DNA of 64,000 nucleotides, taken from contig NC_015138.1 of NCBI RefSeq assembly GCF_000176855.2, positions 744,001 through 808,000 of the forward strand, in the 5' to 3' direction. Positions 44,660 to 53,354 of the stretch are shown here, one piece after another (the stretch's first letter is position 1; each line of letters opens with the position of its first letter). The position numbers and the translations under genes were made by a program. The notes below the pieces were generated by a model. It ran no database searches. It saw only the letters and a program-made list of their open reading frames with translations, and was not told where the DNA came from. Source of the stretch: Paracidovorax avenae ATCC 19860 (GTDB lineage Bacteria; Pseudomonadota; Gammaproteobacteria; Burkholderiales; Burkholderiaceae_C).

Positions 44660-46322
44660 GGCCGGCCTCCAGCGCGCGCAGGCGCTCCACATGGGCGAGC
44701 AGGGAGCGCTGCGCCACGGGCCACAGCCGCTCGGGCACGTCGGCATAGGCGTGGCGCACCCAGTCGTCCATGCTGCCTTCCGGCAGGGCCTGCATGGCCG
44801 CGAGCACTTTGGCCTCGCGTGCGAGCCGGTGCGCCTTCAGCCGGGCGATGGCCCCGCGCGCACCGGCGATCGCATGGCCGTGGGCCGGCAGGATGAATTC
44901 CACGCCATGGCGTTCGCACAGCGCGTCCAGACGGTCGAGCGACGCGAGGTAGTCGTCCATGTTGCCGTCCGGCGGATCGATCACGGTGGTGCTGCCGTTG
45001 AGGATGTGGTCGCCGCTGAACAGCAGGCCGTCCTCGCGCAGCAGCAGGCACAGGTGGTTCGCGGCATGGCCCGGGGTGTGGATCACTTCGAGCGTGTGGG
45101 TGACGTCGCCTTCCAGCTGCCGGCCGCTCAAGGTGATCCGCTCGCCATCGGCCAGGGCCCGGTCGGGCGTGAACCGGCTGGCCGCGCGCGCCGTGGGGGC
45201 GGAGGGCAGGCCCAGCAAGGGCGGGCGCGGGCGGCCGGCCGCGGCCACGCGTGCGGCCAGCGGCGCGGCGCCCGGCGCGTGGTCGGCATGGGAGTGCGTG
45301 CACACGATGGCGCGGATGTCGCCGCCCGCCGCATGCCAGAGGCGCTCGAGATGCGCCTCGTCGGCCGGGCCGGGATCGATGGCGATGTAGCCGGTGGACG
45401 GATCGCCCACCAGGTAGCTGTTGGTGCCCGGGCCGGTCATGGCGCCGGGGTTGGCCGCGGTGAGCCGCTGCAGGTTGCGCAGCAGCGGCACGGGCCGCTC
45501 GGGCTGCCAGTCGAGCGGGTGCACGATCTGCCCGTCGGGGCAGACCAGGGCCAGCTCGCCGTAGGGCGCCTCGTGCTCCATGTAGCGCGCCTCGCGGCCC
45601 GCGAGCAGGCCGGCGCGCGGGCAGCTGGTCCACAGCGGCTGCTCGTGGGCCACGGCGGCGAGCACCGCGTCGGCGCTGGCGAATTCCGCCAGGCGCTCCA
45701 GCGTGCGGATGGTCGGGAAGATCATGAAGAACCGGCCGGCCGCATGCCGGTCCAGCGCGTCCCGCGGACGCACCCAGACGGGCTCGAACTGCTCGGTCTC
45801 GTCGGCCACGGGCTCCTGGCCCTGCGGCATGCGCGCGACCAGGAAGGGCACGTCGAAGCGCCTGGGCAGGTCGCGGTCGGCCGTCCAGTGCGCGAGCAGG
45901 AAGACCGCGTCGGCGGCCAGCCGGAGGCCGCGCGCGGCGCATTGCGGGACGAAGGGCGCGGCACGGTCGAGCGCGGCGATGTCCCGGGCGTCGGCGAAGC
46001 GGCCGTCCGCATGCCGCGCGAGCAGCACGCCCAGTTCCTCGAAGCTCTCGCGGATGGCCGCGACGGCCTGGGTGACGCGCTCGCCCGCCTGCGCGGGGCG
46101 GTGGTCGACCTGGGCATGCGTGGCGGCCTCGGCGTCCTGCGCGTCGATGGCGCCGCCGGGAAACACGTAGGCCCCCGGCGCGAAGCTGGCCTGGGGCGAG
46201 CGCCGCGTCATGAGCACTTCGAGTCCGCCGCCGGGCGCGTCGCGCAGCAGCAGCACGGTGGCTGCCGCGCGCGTGGCGGCGGGCTCGCGGTGGGGATGGA
46301 GTTGTTGGGAGGGGCGGGGCAT
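44652..46322 (-). CDS. Fused Nudix hydrolase and metallo-beta-lactamase-fold protein
   Basis: 556 residues. The N-terminal half is a Nudix-like domain: VFPGGAIDAQD, a long insert, then AAIRESFEELGVLLA, which keeps the REUxEExGU core. The C-terminal half is a metallo-beta-lactamase fold with PGTNSYLVG, THSHADHAPG (HxHxDH), HTPGHAANHLCLLL and FSGDHILNGSTTV, similar to LACTB2/glyoxalase-II-like hydrolases. It may hydrolyse acyl-CoA or nucleotide-linked esters; the substrate is unknown. Translationally coupled to the pseudouridine-synthase-like gene. Confidence 0.88.
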   Translation of the reverse strand: MPRPSQQLHPHREPAATRAAATVLLLRDAPGGGLEVLMTRRSPQASFAPGAYVFPGGAIDAQDAEAATHAQVDHRPAQAGERVTQAVAAIRESFEELGVLLARHADGRFADARDIAALDRAAPFVPQCAARGLRLAADAVFLLAHWTADRDLPRRFDVPFLVARMPQGQEPVADETEQFEPVWVRPRDALDRHAAGRFFMIFPTIRTLERLAEFASADAVLAAVAHEQPLWTSCPRAGLLAGREARYMEHEAPYGELALVCPDGQIVHPLDWQPERPVPLLRNLQRLTAANPGAMTGPGTNSYLVGDPSTGYIAIDPGPADEAHLERLWHAAGGDIRAIVCTHSHADHAPGAAPLAARVAAAGRPRPPLLGLPSAPTARAASRFTPDRALADGERITLSGRQLEGDVTHTLEVIHTPGHAANHLCLLLREDGLLFSGDHILNGSTTVIDPPDGNMDDYLASLDRLDALCERHGVEFILPAHGHAIAGARGAIARLKAHRLAREAKVLAAMQALPEGSMDDWVRHAYADVPERLWPVAQRSLLAHVERLRALEAGHA

Positions 46323-46401
46323 CGGGGGATTATCGGCAGCGGCCGCCGGCCGCGCGAGAGGGCCGCCAGCAAGCCCCCGCGCCGCAAGGGCACGGCCGCT
46401 T

Positions 46402-47709
46402 TCAGGCCGCCGGCTGCGGTGCCGTCTGCCGGTGGCCCGCGGCGGCCTTGTAGCTGCGCACCCAGTCGGCCAGCATCGACGGGTCGAGCACGTCGCCGAT
46501 GCGCTCGAAACCATCGGGCGCGCGCTCCTCCACCATGTCGAGGATGGCGTCCAGGCCTTCAGCGCGGTTGAGCTCCACGATGCGCGCGGTCATGGGCCGG
46601 CGCCCGTCCTCGTAGGCATCGAGCGCGGCGGGCAGGTCGTGCGGGTGGGCGGCCAGCGCGTCGGCGATGGCGCGCGCGTCCAGCAGCGCCTGGGTGGCGC
46701 CGTTGGAACCGATGGGGTACATGGGGTGGGCCGCGTCGCCCAGCAGCGTCACGCCGCGGCCCTGGCGCCAGCGCGGCAGCGGGTCGCGGTCCACCATGGG
46801 CCATTCGAGGATCTGCGTGGCCTGCGCGATCAGGCCCGGCACGTCCACGAAGCCGAAGCGCCAGGTGCCGAAGGTGGGCAGCAGGTCGTCCACCGAGCCG
46901 GGGCGGCTCCAGTCCTCGCGGCCCGGGGCCACGAGGCCGCCGCCGAAGCCATCCTCGCGCAGCCGGCGGTCGGCCACCCAGTTGATCAATTGCAGGCCGT
47001 CCTCGCGCGGCGGGGCGATGGGGTAGACGACGAATTTCGCGCGGCGGTGGCCGGCCTGCACCATGGTGCGGCCGTCCATGAAGGGCTTCGCCCAGGTGGT
47101 GCCGCGCCACATCATCATGCCGTTCCAGCGCGGCGCGCCTTCATGGGGGTGGAACTGGCGCCGCAGCGCCGAATGGATGCCGTCCGCCCCGACCAGCAAA
47201 TCGCAGCGCAGCGTGGTGGCGCCCCCGTCCGCGAGCTCGGCCTGCGCCAGCACCCGGCCATCGGCTTCCTCGGTGCAGCCGGTGATGCGGGTGCCGGCGC
47301 GCACCCGGTCTGCGCCCAGGCGCTGCAGGCAGGTGTTCCACAGCAGCATCTGCAGCTCGCCGCGGTGCACGCTGTATTGCGGATGGCTGTAGCCCGCCTC
47401 GGTGCCGCGCAGGTCTTCGTAGATCGGCTGGCCGTGCCGGTTGGCGAACACCAGGGCGCGCGTGCGCACGGCAGTGGTGTCGAGTGCCGGCAGCAGGCCC
47501 AGGCTGTCCAGCACCTCCACGGCGTGCGGCAGCAGGTTGATGCCCACGCCCAGCGGCTGGGGCCGCGCCGCGGCCTCGCAGACGGTGACGCGGTGCCCCT
47601 GCGCGCAGAGGGCGAGCGCGGCGGCGAGGCCGCCGATGCCGCCGCCGGCGATCACGATGTCCAGCGGTCGCGGCGTGGCCTGGGAGGGGGCGGGGGAGGG
47701 CGAAGTCAT
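46402..47709 (-). CDS. Flavin-dependent monooxygenase (FAD-binding, PhzS-like)
   Basis: 435 residues. An N-terminal Rossmann motif DIVIAGGGIGGLAAALAL binds FAD; GADGIHSALRR is the conserved DG region and GDAAHPMYPIGSNGATQAL the flavin-contacting GD motif of class A aromatic hydroxylases. It would use NAD(P)H and O2 on an aromatic substrate in the cytoplasm. It is divergent from a MarR gene, with an intergenic region of 64 bases holding a likely MarR operator, so it is probably repressed by that MarR protein. Confidence 0.9.
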   Translation of the reverse strand: MTSPSPAPSQATPRPLDIVIAGGGIGGLAAALALCAQGHRVTVCEAAARPQPLGVGINLLPHAVEVLDSLGLLPALDTTAVRTRALVFANRHGQPIYEDLRGTEAGYSHPQYSVHRGELQMLLWNTCLQRLGADRVRAGTRITGCTEEADGRVLAQAELADGGATTLRCDLLVGADGIHSALRRQFHPHEGAPRWNGMMMWRGTTWAKPFMDGRTMVQAGHRRAKFVVYPIAPPREDGLQLINWVADRRLREDGFGGGLVAPGREDWSRPGSVDDLLPTFGTWRFGFVDVPGLIAQATQILEWPMVDRDPLPRWRQGRGVTLLGDAAHPMYPIGSNGATQALLDARAIADALAAHPHDLPAALDAYEDGRRPMTARIVELNRAEGLDAILDMVEERAPDGFERIGDVLDPSMLADWVRSYKAAAGHRQTAPQPAA

Positions 47710-47737
47710 GGCGGTGCGTTCTCCGGGTTAATGCCGC

Positions 47738-47782
47738 TTGACGCGGATCAATGTGCCCCACTATTGTTGCGCCATGCAACAA
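47738..47782 (+). promoter_or_regulatory. Promoter and inverted-repeat operator for the MarR gene
   Basis: TTGACG (47738-47743) and TATTGT (47762-47767) are 18 bases apart, a good sigma-70 arrangement. A perfect 7-bp inverted repeat TTGTTGC-GCCAT-GCAACAA (47764-47782) overlaps the -10 box and the ATG at 47774, which suits autorepression by the encoded MarR protein and possibly control of the divergent monooxygenase. The transcription start would fall at or near the ATG. Confidence 0.65.
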
Positions 47783-48313
47783 AAAGAGCGCTCCGCAGAA
47801 ACCCGCAGTCCCGGCGCACGCACCCCTGCGGCCGCCCGGGCGTCCGATGCGCCCGAGGGCTCCCTGCGGCCGCTGCCCGGACTGCGCTACGGCGTGCTCG
47901 ACCAGCTCATGGGCTATGCGCTGCGCCGGGCGCAGAACGCGCTCTACCTCGATTTCCAGCGCGCCGTGGGCGATGACGTGAGCCCGCAGCGCTTCGCCGC
48001 CCTGGTGCTGGTGGTGGGCAATCCGGGCCTGCGCCAGGGCCTGCTGGCCGAGGCGATGGGTCTGCACCGCAGCGGCGGCATGCGCCTGGTGGACTGGCTG
48101 CACGCCCAGGGCTGGGTGCTGCGCGAGGCCGATCCGCAGGACCGGCGTTCCTGGCTGCTCCATCCCACCCCGCAGGGCCGCGCCGCGCTGGAGACGCTGT
48201 CGGCCCGCGTGCGCGCGCACGATGCCGCGCTGGTCGCCTCCCTGGGGCCTGGCGGCGAAACCCTGCATCCGCTGCTGGAGCGCCTGGCCCGCGCGGTGCC
48301 CGGCCTCGAGTGA
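47774..48313 (+). CDS. MarR-family transcriptional regulator
   Basis: 179 residues. Winged-helix region from about residue 60: SPQRFAALVLVVGNPGLRQG, LLAEAMGLHRSGGMRLVDWL, then VLREADPQDRRSWLLHPTPQ with the wing Asp-Arg-Arg of the MarR family. An N-terminal, poorly structured 35-residue stretch precedes it. The ATG at 47774 lies inside the putative operator and lacks a ribosome site, so translation may be leaderless or start a little downstream. Likely regulates the divergent monooxygenase and itself; the effector is probably a phenolic compound, by family analogy. Confidence 0.88.
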   Translation: MQQKERSAETRSPGARTPAAARASDAPEGSLRPLPGLRYGVLDQLMGYALRRAQNALYLDFQRAVGDDVSPQRFAALVLVVGNPGLRQGLLAEAMGLHRSGGMRLVDWLHAQGWVLREADPQDRRSWLLHPTPQGRAALETLSARVRAHDAALVASLGPGGETLHPLLERLARAVPGLE

Positions 48314-48380
48314 AGATACGCCCCCGCCGGTACGGGCGACGCAGTCCGGCATGATTCGAACACTTCAGGAGACAAGCACC

Positions 48381-49403
48381 ATGACCCATTCCATCCCGCG
48401 GGGCGTTCCCCGCGCTCTTGCGCCGCAGGGCATCCGCCGGCGCGATGCCGGCCTGGCGCTGGCCGCGCTGTGCTTCGGCGGCGCCGGGCCCGCGGCGGCG
48501 CAGCAAAGCGTGCAGCGCATCCTGGTGGGCTTTCCCGCGGGAGGCTCGGTGGATGTGGTGGCACGGCGCCTGGCCGAGAGCTGGCGCGCGCGCAGCGGCA
48601 CGACCGTGGTGGTCGAGTCCCGCTCCGGCGCAGGCGGGCGCATCGCGCTCACGGCGCTGAAGGACGCGCCGCCCGACGGGCTCACCATGGTGCTCAGTCC
48701 CTCGTCCATGCTCACGATCTATCCCCACGTGTACAAGCGGCTGCAGTACAGGCCCGCCACGGATTTCATCGCCGTGGCACCGGTGGCGCTGTCCACCTGC
48801 GGCTTCATGGTGGGGCCCAAGGTGCCCGATTCGGTGAAAACGCTCAAGCAGTTCGCGGAGTGGGCCAAGGGCCGGCCCGAGCCCGAGGGCTATGCCTCTC
48901 CCGCCGCGGGCGCCATGCCGCATTTCCTCGGCAACCAGTTCGCGCGCGCCGCGGGCATCGCGCTCACGCACGTGCCCTACCGCGGCGCGGCGCCCGGCCT
49001 GCAGGACCTCATGGGCGGACAGGTGGCCTCGGGCTGCTTCAGCGTGGGCGACTGCCTGCCGCACGTGCCCACGGGCCGCGTGCGCGTGCTCGCGGTGAGC
49101 GACAAACAGCGGTCACGCTTCCTGCCCGACGTGCCCACCTTCGCCGAGCAGGGCTTCGCGGGCATCCAGGGCGTGGAGAGCTACGGGCTCTACCTGCCCG
49201 CCCGCGCGCCGGCGGCAGTGGCCGAGCGCTGGGCCGAAGCGGCCCGTGCGGCCGTGGGCGAGCCGGCGGTCGTGGAGGCGCTGGCCAAGCTCGGCTTCGA
49301 GCCTGCGTCGGGAACGCCCGAGGAATATGCCCGCCAGCTCGCCCAGGAGCGCGATCGCTGGGCGCCCGTGGTCGCCGCCTCGGGTTTCTCGTCGGAGGAG
49401 TAG
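48381..49403 (+). CDS. Bug-family (TctC-like) tripartite tricarboxylate receptor
   Basis: Periplasmic binding protein of 340 residues. Signal region ends FGGAGPAAA-QQS, then VQRILVGFPAGGSVDVVARR and ESRSGAGGRIAL, typical Bug marks, with DVPTFAEQGF near residue 252. AGGAGA precedes ATG 48381 by nine bases. It follows the MarR gene by 67 bases and may be under the same control, hinting that the substrate relates to the monooxygenase pathway. It is diverged from the two Bug proteins at 7261 and 8574. Confidence 0.92.
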   Translation: MTHSIPRGVPRALAPQGIRRRDAGLALAALCFGGAGPAAAQQSVQRILVGFPAGGSVDVVARRLAESWRARSGTTVVVESRSGAGGRIALTALKDAPPDGLTMVLSPSSMLTIYPHVYKRLQYRPATDFIAVAPVALSTCGFMVGPKVPDSVKTLKQFAEWAKGRPEPEGYASPAAGAMPHFLGNQFARAAGIALTHVPYRGAAPGLQDLMGGQVASGCFSVGDCLPHVPTGRVRVLAVSDKQRSRFLPDVPTFAEQGFAGIQGVESYGLYLPARAPAAVAERWAEAARAAVGEPAVVEALAKLGFEPASGTPEEYARQLAQERDRWAPVVAASGFSSEE

Positions 49404-49415
49404 CGGAAGGGCCCC

Positions 49416-50765
49416 ATGCCAACTCCCGCCGCCGAGGGCGTTCGCCCGTCCACCGTGTCCCTCGCGCAGGCCCTGCGCTTCTGGCTGAAGCTCGGCTTCA
49501 TCGGTTTCGGCGGGCCGGCCGGGCAGATCGCGCTCATGCACGACGAACTGGTGGACCGGCGCCGCTGGATCTCCGAAAGGCGCTTTTTGCATGCGCTGAA
49601 CTACTGCATGCTGCTGCCCGGGCCCGAGGCGCAGCAGCTCGCCACCTACCTCGGCTGGCTGCTGCACCGCACGTGGGGCGGCATCCTGGCGGGCGTGCTT
49701 TTCGTGCTGCCGTCGCTGTTCATCCTGGTGGCCCTGGCCTGGCTGTACATGGCGCACGGCGATACGCCTGCGGTGGCGGGCGTCTTCCACGGCATCCAGC
49801 CGGCCGTGACGGCCATCGTGGCGCAGGCCGCCCTGCGGATCGGGGGGCGGTCGCTGCGCAGCGGCTGGCTGTGGTGCATCGCCATCGCGGCGTTCGTCGC
49901 GCTCTTCGCCTTCGACGCGCCGTTCCCCGCCATCGTGGCGGCTGCAGCGGTGGCGGGGCATGTCGGCGGCAGGCTGCGCCCGGCGGCGTTCGGTGCCGCG
50001 GCGGCCACCGCGCCTCCAGCGGAAATGTCCCGGGCACAGGGCCGCGCGCTCATCGACGACGACACGCCGGTGCCCGCCCATGCGCGCTTTTCCTGGCGGC
50101 GTGCGTGCGCCGTGCTGCTGGCCGGCATCGCCCTCTGGCTGCTGGCCATGGGCGGACTGTGGGCCGCATTCGGCCGTGATGCGGTCCTGGTGCACATGGC
50201 CTGGTTCTTCACCAAGGCGGCGCTGATGACCTTCGGGGGCGCGTACGCGGTGCTGCCCTATGTGTACCAGGGCGCGGTCGAGCACTTCCAGTGGATCACC
50301 CCGGCGCAGATGATGGACGGCCTGGCCCTCGGCGAAACCACGCCCGGGCCGCTCATCATGGTGGTGTCGTTCGTCGCTTTCGTGGGAGGCTGGGCGCGGG
50401 CGCTCTTCGGGCCGGAGGCGCTGCCGCTGGCCGGAGCGGCGGCGGCGGCCGTGGTGACGTTCTTCACCTTCCTGCCGTCCTTCGTCTTCATCCTGCTGGG
50501 CGGCCCGTTCATCGAGTCCACGCGCGGCAACCTCCGGCTCGCGGCGCCGCTGGCGGGCATCGCGGCGGCCGTGGTCGGGGTGATCGCGAACCTGGCGGTG
50601 TTCTTCGCCCTGCACGTGTTCTGGCCGCAGGGACTGCACGCGGGCCCCGACATGCGCGCGCTGCTCATCGGGCTGGCGGCGGCGGTGGCGCTGATGCGCT
50701 GGCGGGTGGGCGTGGTGCCGGTCATCCTCGCCGCGGGGGGCATCGGCTTCGTCGGGAGCCTGTGA
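49416..50765 (+). CDS. chrA: Chromate transporter (ChrA, two-domain)
   Basis: Inner-membrane protein, 449 residues, with two CHR domains. The first opens FWLKLGFIGFGGPAGQIALM and has LPGPEAQQLATYLGW; the second carries FFTKAALMTFGGAYAVLPYV and LALGETTPGPLIMVVSFVAF. These are the signature repeats of CHR-superfamily proteins that export chromate. About ten to twelve helices in total. It starts 13 bases after the Bug gene, so it is co-transcribed. Whether the substrate is chromate cannot be told from sequence. Confidence 0.92.
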   Translation: MPTPAAEGVRPSTVSLAQALRFWLKLGFIGFGGPAGQIALMHDELVDRRRWISERRFLHALNYCMLLPGPEAQQLATYLGWLLHRTWGGILAGVLFVLPSLFILVALAWLYMAHGDTPAVAGVFHGIQPAVTAIVAQAALRIGGRSLRSGWLWCIAIAAFVALFAFDAPFPAIVAAAAVAGHVGGRLRPAAFGAAAATAPPAEMSRAQGRALIDDDTPVPAHARFSWRRACAVLLAGIALWLLAMGGLWAAFGRDAVLVHMAWFFTKAALMTFGGAYAVLPYVYQGAVEHFQWITPAQMMDGLALGETTPGPLIMVVSFVAFVGGWARALFGPEALPLAGAAAAAVVTFFTFLPSFVFILLGGPFIESTRGNLRLAAPLAGIAAAVVGVIANLAVFFALHVFWPQGLHAGPDMRALLIGLAAAVALMRWRVGVVPVILAAGGIGFVGSL

Positions 50766-50830
50766 CGCAGGCCGGGCGGTAACCCGGCAAGGACTTCCGC
50801 GGCCGGGACGACCACCGGCCTGGGCCGTGC

Positions 50831-51265
50831 TCATCGGCGCTGGTACATCACCCCCTGGACCAGGACCTGATCCGGCTCCGGCGCCTCGTCAAAACGCTGG
50901 TGTGCCTCGGCGATGGCGGCCTGGTTCTCGTTCGCCCAGTGGACCAGCGCCATGACGGGCTTCAGCAGCGTTCTTCCCATGTCGGTCAGTTCGTAATCGA
51001 CGCGCGGCGGGATCGTCGGATAGAGCGTACGCGTGACCAGCCCGTCGCGTTCCAGTCCGCGCAAGGTCAGCGTCAGCATGCGCTGGGAAATACCGTCGAT
51101 GCCGCGCTTCAATGCGTTGAAGCGCTGCGGGCCGTCCGCCAGCATGGCGACGATGTAGAGGCTCCACTTGTCGCCGATGCGATCCAGGATCTGGCGGGTG
51201 GCCAGGCAGCCGCCAGCATCAGGCGCAGGGCGTTCTGCAGGTGGCGCGATGTGACCAGGTGACAT
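50831..51265 (-). CDS. HxlR-family transcriptional regulator
   Basis: 144 residues: [20 protein letters not shown] then [20 protein letters not shown] and [17 protein letters not shown], the standard HxlR winged helix. A Cys at position 20 lies where redox-sensing HxlR proteins such as Bacillus YodB carry their sensor Cys. Start at ATG 51265 is supported by AGAAGG eight bases upstream; an ATG at 51301 is an alternative. Divergent from an azoreductase gene, the kind of target YodB controls, so a quinone or electrophile sensor is likely. Confidence 0.9.
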   Translation of the reverse strand: MSPGHIAPPAERPAPDAGGCLATRQILDRIGDKWSLYIVAMLADGPQRFNALKRGIDGISQRMLTLTLRGLERDGLVTRTLYPTIPPRVDYELTDMGRTLLKPVMALVHWANENQAAIAEAHQRFDEAPEPDQVLVQGVMYQRR

Positions 51266-51320
51266 GCGTGTGCCTTCTTGTGGGGGCGTGGCAGGGACCA
51301 TACCATCCTTTGTATGGATT

Positions 51321-51345
51321 GGTAATTCAATATCGATTGATTACC
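51321..51345. promoter_or_regulatory. Candidate HxlR operator between the regulator and azoR
   Basis: Near-perfect inverted repeat: GGTAATTCAAT on the left and ATTGATTACC on the right (one extra T in the left arm), centred 42 bases before the azoR start. A second, shorter dyad CCATA / TATGG lies at 51299-51316. AT-rich DNA here, with TTATACC near 51356, is the only plausible promoter region for both divergent genes. Confidence 0.55.
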
Positions 51346-51374
51346 TGGTTCTCATTTTATACCTAGGATCCCCC

Positions 51375-51992
51375 ATGGGCCGCACTCTCCTTGTCACCTC
51401 CAGTCCGCGCGGGGCTGACAGTCTTTCCACCCGCTTCGCCACCGAAATCGCCGAAGGCATCCAGGCCCGCTCTGGCGGCCCGCTGACCGTGCGCGACCTC
51501 GCCGCGGATCCGCCGCCACACATCACCCCGGCCTACATCCAGGGCCGGATCACGCCGGCGGAACAGCGCACACCGGAACAGGTCGAGGCGGTGAATATCG
51601 CCCAGGCGCTCGTCGACGAACTGACCAGCGCCGACGTGATCGTGGTCGGCTCGAGCATGATGAATTTCGGGCCGCCCTCGCAGCTCAAGGCGTGGTTCGA
51701 TCACGTCACCTGGCCAGGCGTCACCTTCAGCTATGGCGATGCCGGACCGAAAGGACTGCTGGCCGGCAAGAAGGTCTATCTCGTGACCGCTGCCGGCGGC
51801 GTGTTCTCGCACGGTGCCTGGGCACCGTTCGACTTCCAGACCAGCTACCTGCTGCACCTGCTCGGCTTCATCGGCCTGACCGATGTCGAAGTGCTGCGCG
51901 TCGAAGGCACGGTGCTCGGCCCCGATGCGGTGAACGCCGCCATCGGCAAGGCCGCAACGGCCATCGACGCCTTGCTGGCGAAGGCGGGGTGA
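51375..51992 (+). CDS. azoR: FMN-dependent NADH:quinone oxidoreductase / azoreductase
   Basis: 205-residue flavodoxin-fold enzyme that reduces quinones and azo compounds with NADH. It opens [20 protein letters not shown] (FMN phosphate loop), has [20 protein letters not shown] (the MYNF-type FMN loop) and the [11 protein letters not shown] active-site region. It fits the AzoR/AcpD family in length. First gene of an operon with an SDR and an FrnE-like protein; probably induced by quinones through the divergent HxlR regulator. Confidence 0.93.
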   Translation: MGRTLLVTSSPRGADSLSTRFATEIAEGIQARSGGPLTVRDLAADPPPHITPAYIQGRITPAEQRTPEQVEAVNIAQALVDELTSADVIVVGSSMMNFGPPSQLKAWFDHVTWPGVTFSYGDAGPKGLLAGKKVYLVTAAGGVFSHGAWAPFDFQTSYLLHLLGFIGLTDVEVLRVEGTVLGPDAVNAAIGKAATAIDALLAKAG

Positions 51993-51996
51993 GCGC

Positions 51997-52650
51997 ATGA
52001 CCGGGAACAAGACCGTCGCCTTGTTCGGTGCGACCGGGCCGACCGGGCGGCACCTCATCGAGGAAGCCTTGAAACGTGGCTATCGCCTGTCGGTCTATAC
52101 GCGCGACGCCGCGAAGCTCGCGTCGTTCGCGGAAAAGGTCGATATCGTGGTCGGCGACCTGCAGGACCGCAACGCCATCGCGAAGTGCGTCCAGGGGGCG
52201 GACGCGGTCATCAGCGCCCTCGGCCCCAACGGTCTCAAGACGCAAGGCGACAGGCCGGTCATGCACGGCCTGTCCCACATCATCGCCGCGATGCAGCAGG
52301 CCGGCGTGCGCCGCCTTGTCCAGATCTCCACCGCTGCCTACCGCGATCCCAAGGATGGTTTTGACCTTGGTTCGCGCGCGAACGCGCTGATGTTCAAGCT
52401 GATTGCCCGCAAGGCTTACGACGACATCAAAGCCACGGGCGAACTGATCGCCAACTCGGATCTGGACTGGACACTGGTGCGGATTCCATTCCTCAAGGAT
52501 GGCCCTGCGAACGGAAAGATCGATGTGGGTTGGTATGGAAAAACCAGGCTCGGTTCGAAACTTTCCCGGGGAAATCTGGCGGATTTCCTGGTGGGGCAGA
52601 TCGCTGACAAGAAGTTCGTGCGGGCCGCGCCTGGCATCGCCAATGGTTGA
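51997..52650 (+). CDS. NAD(P)H-binding SDR-type oxidoreductase (NmrA-like)
   Basis: 217 residues of atypical short-chain dehydrogenase type. The N-terminal GATGPTGRHLIEEALKRGY is the nucleotide-binding GxxGxxG, followed by VDIVVGDLQD and VRRLVQISTAAY. The C-terminal part (WTLVRIPFLKDG) resembles NAD(P)H-binding PF13460 proteins such as flavin reductase/biliverdin reductase B. It starts four bases after azoR and belongs to the same operon. Substrate unknown. Confidence 0.9.
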   Translation: MTGNKTVALFGATGPTGRHLIEEALKRGYRLSVYTRDAAKLASFAEKVDIVVGDLQDRNAIAKCVQGADAVISALGPNGLKTQGDRPVMHGLSHIIAAMQQAGVRRLVQISTAAYRDPKDGFDLGSRANALMFKLIARKAYDDIKATGELIANSDLDWTLVRIPFLKDGPANGKIDVGWYGKTRLGSKLSRGNLADFLVGQIADKKFVRAAPGIANG

Positions 52651-52667
52651 AGAAGGGGGTATCCAGC

Positions 52668-53309
52668 ATGTTGAAAATCGACCTCCATACCGAGATCAGT
52701 TGCCCTTGGTGCTTCGTCGGACACCACCGTCTCGACAAGGTGCTGGCGGAGCGTTTCCCCGACCTGGCCGTGGACATCCGGCAGCATCCGGTCCTGCTGC
52801 TGCCGGATGCGCCGGCGAGCGGTCTCTACATTCCCGACCTGCTGCGCTCACGCTACGGCATCACCGATCCGAAGGCCGCCTTTGCCCGCCCCGAGGCGGA
52901 AGCGCGCGCTTCGGGCTTCGACCTGGATCTCGGTCGCCAGCTCCGGACGTATCCGACCCAGGCGGCGCATGCCGTGATCCTGGCGGCCGCCGGGCGCGCC
53001 ACCCAGCACCGGCTCGCCGTCGCCATCACCGATGCCTACTTCATCGCAGCGAGGAACATCGCCGACGCGGATGTGCTGGCCGACATCGCAGCCGACCACG
53101 GTTTCGACCGCGACCAGGCCCGTGCCATCGCACTCGATCCTGCGCAGCACCGCCGCGTCGAGGCGGAAGCGGCCAGGGCGGCGCAGGCCGGTGTCCGTTC
53201 GGTTCCCCACTTCGGCTTCGGCGGAAGCATCGCCATCAACGGGGGGCGCAGCGAAGACGAGATCGCGTCGGCCATACGAGCGGCTGCGCTGCAGGAGGGC
53301 TCCACCTGA
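52668..53309 (+). CDS. DsbA-family oxidoreductase (FrnE-like)
   Basis: 213 residues, cytoplasmic (no signal peptide), with the thioredoxin-fold active site SCPWCFVG near residue 13 and the cis-Pro loop VRSVPHFGF near residue 170, as in FrnE/2-hydroxychromene-2-carboxylate isomerase-like proteins. The start ATG at 52668 has AAGAAGGGGG upstream; a TTG at 52647 would lengthen it by seven residues. Third gene of the azoR operon, in line with thiol or quinone stress handling. Confidence 0.9.
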   Translation: MLKIDLHTEISCPWCFVGHHRLDKVLAERFPDLAVDIRQHPVLLLPDAPASGLYIPDLLRSRYGITDPKAAFARPEAEARASGFDLDLGRQLRTYPTQAAHAVILAAAGRATQHRLAVAITDAYFIAARNIADADVLADIAADHGFDRDQARAIALDPAQHRRVEAEAARAAQAGVRSVPHFGFGGSIAINGGRSEDEIASAIRAAALQEGST

Positions 53310-53354
53310 TCTGCAGGGCTTCCACCGCCGGCCGTGCGCCCGGAGCGCGCGTGC

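Noticed and set aside
47732..47773. In-frame start at 47738 for the MarR gene
   Set aside because: That region holds the promoter -35 box and the extra residues have no family similarity.
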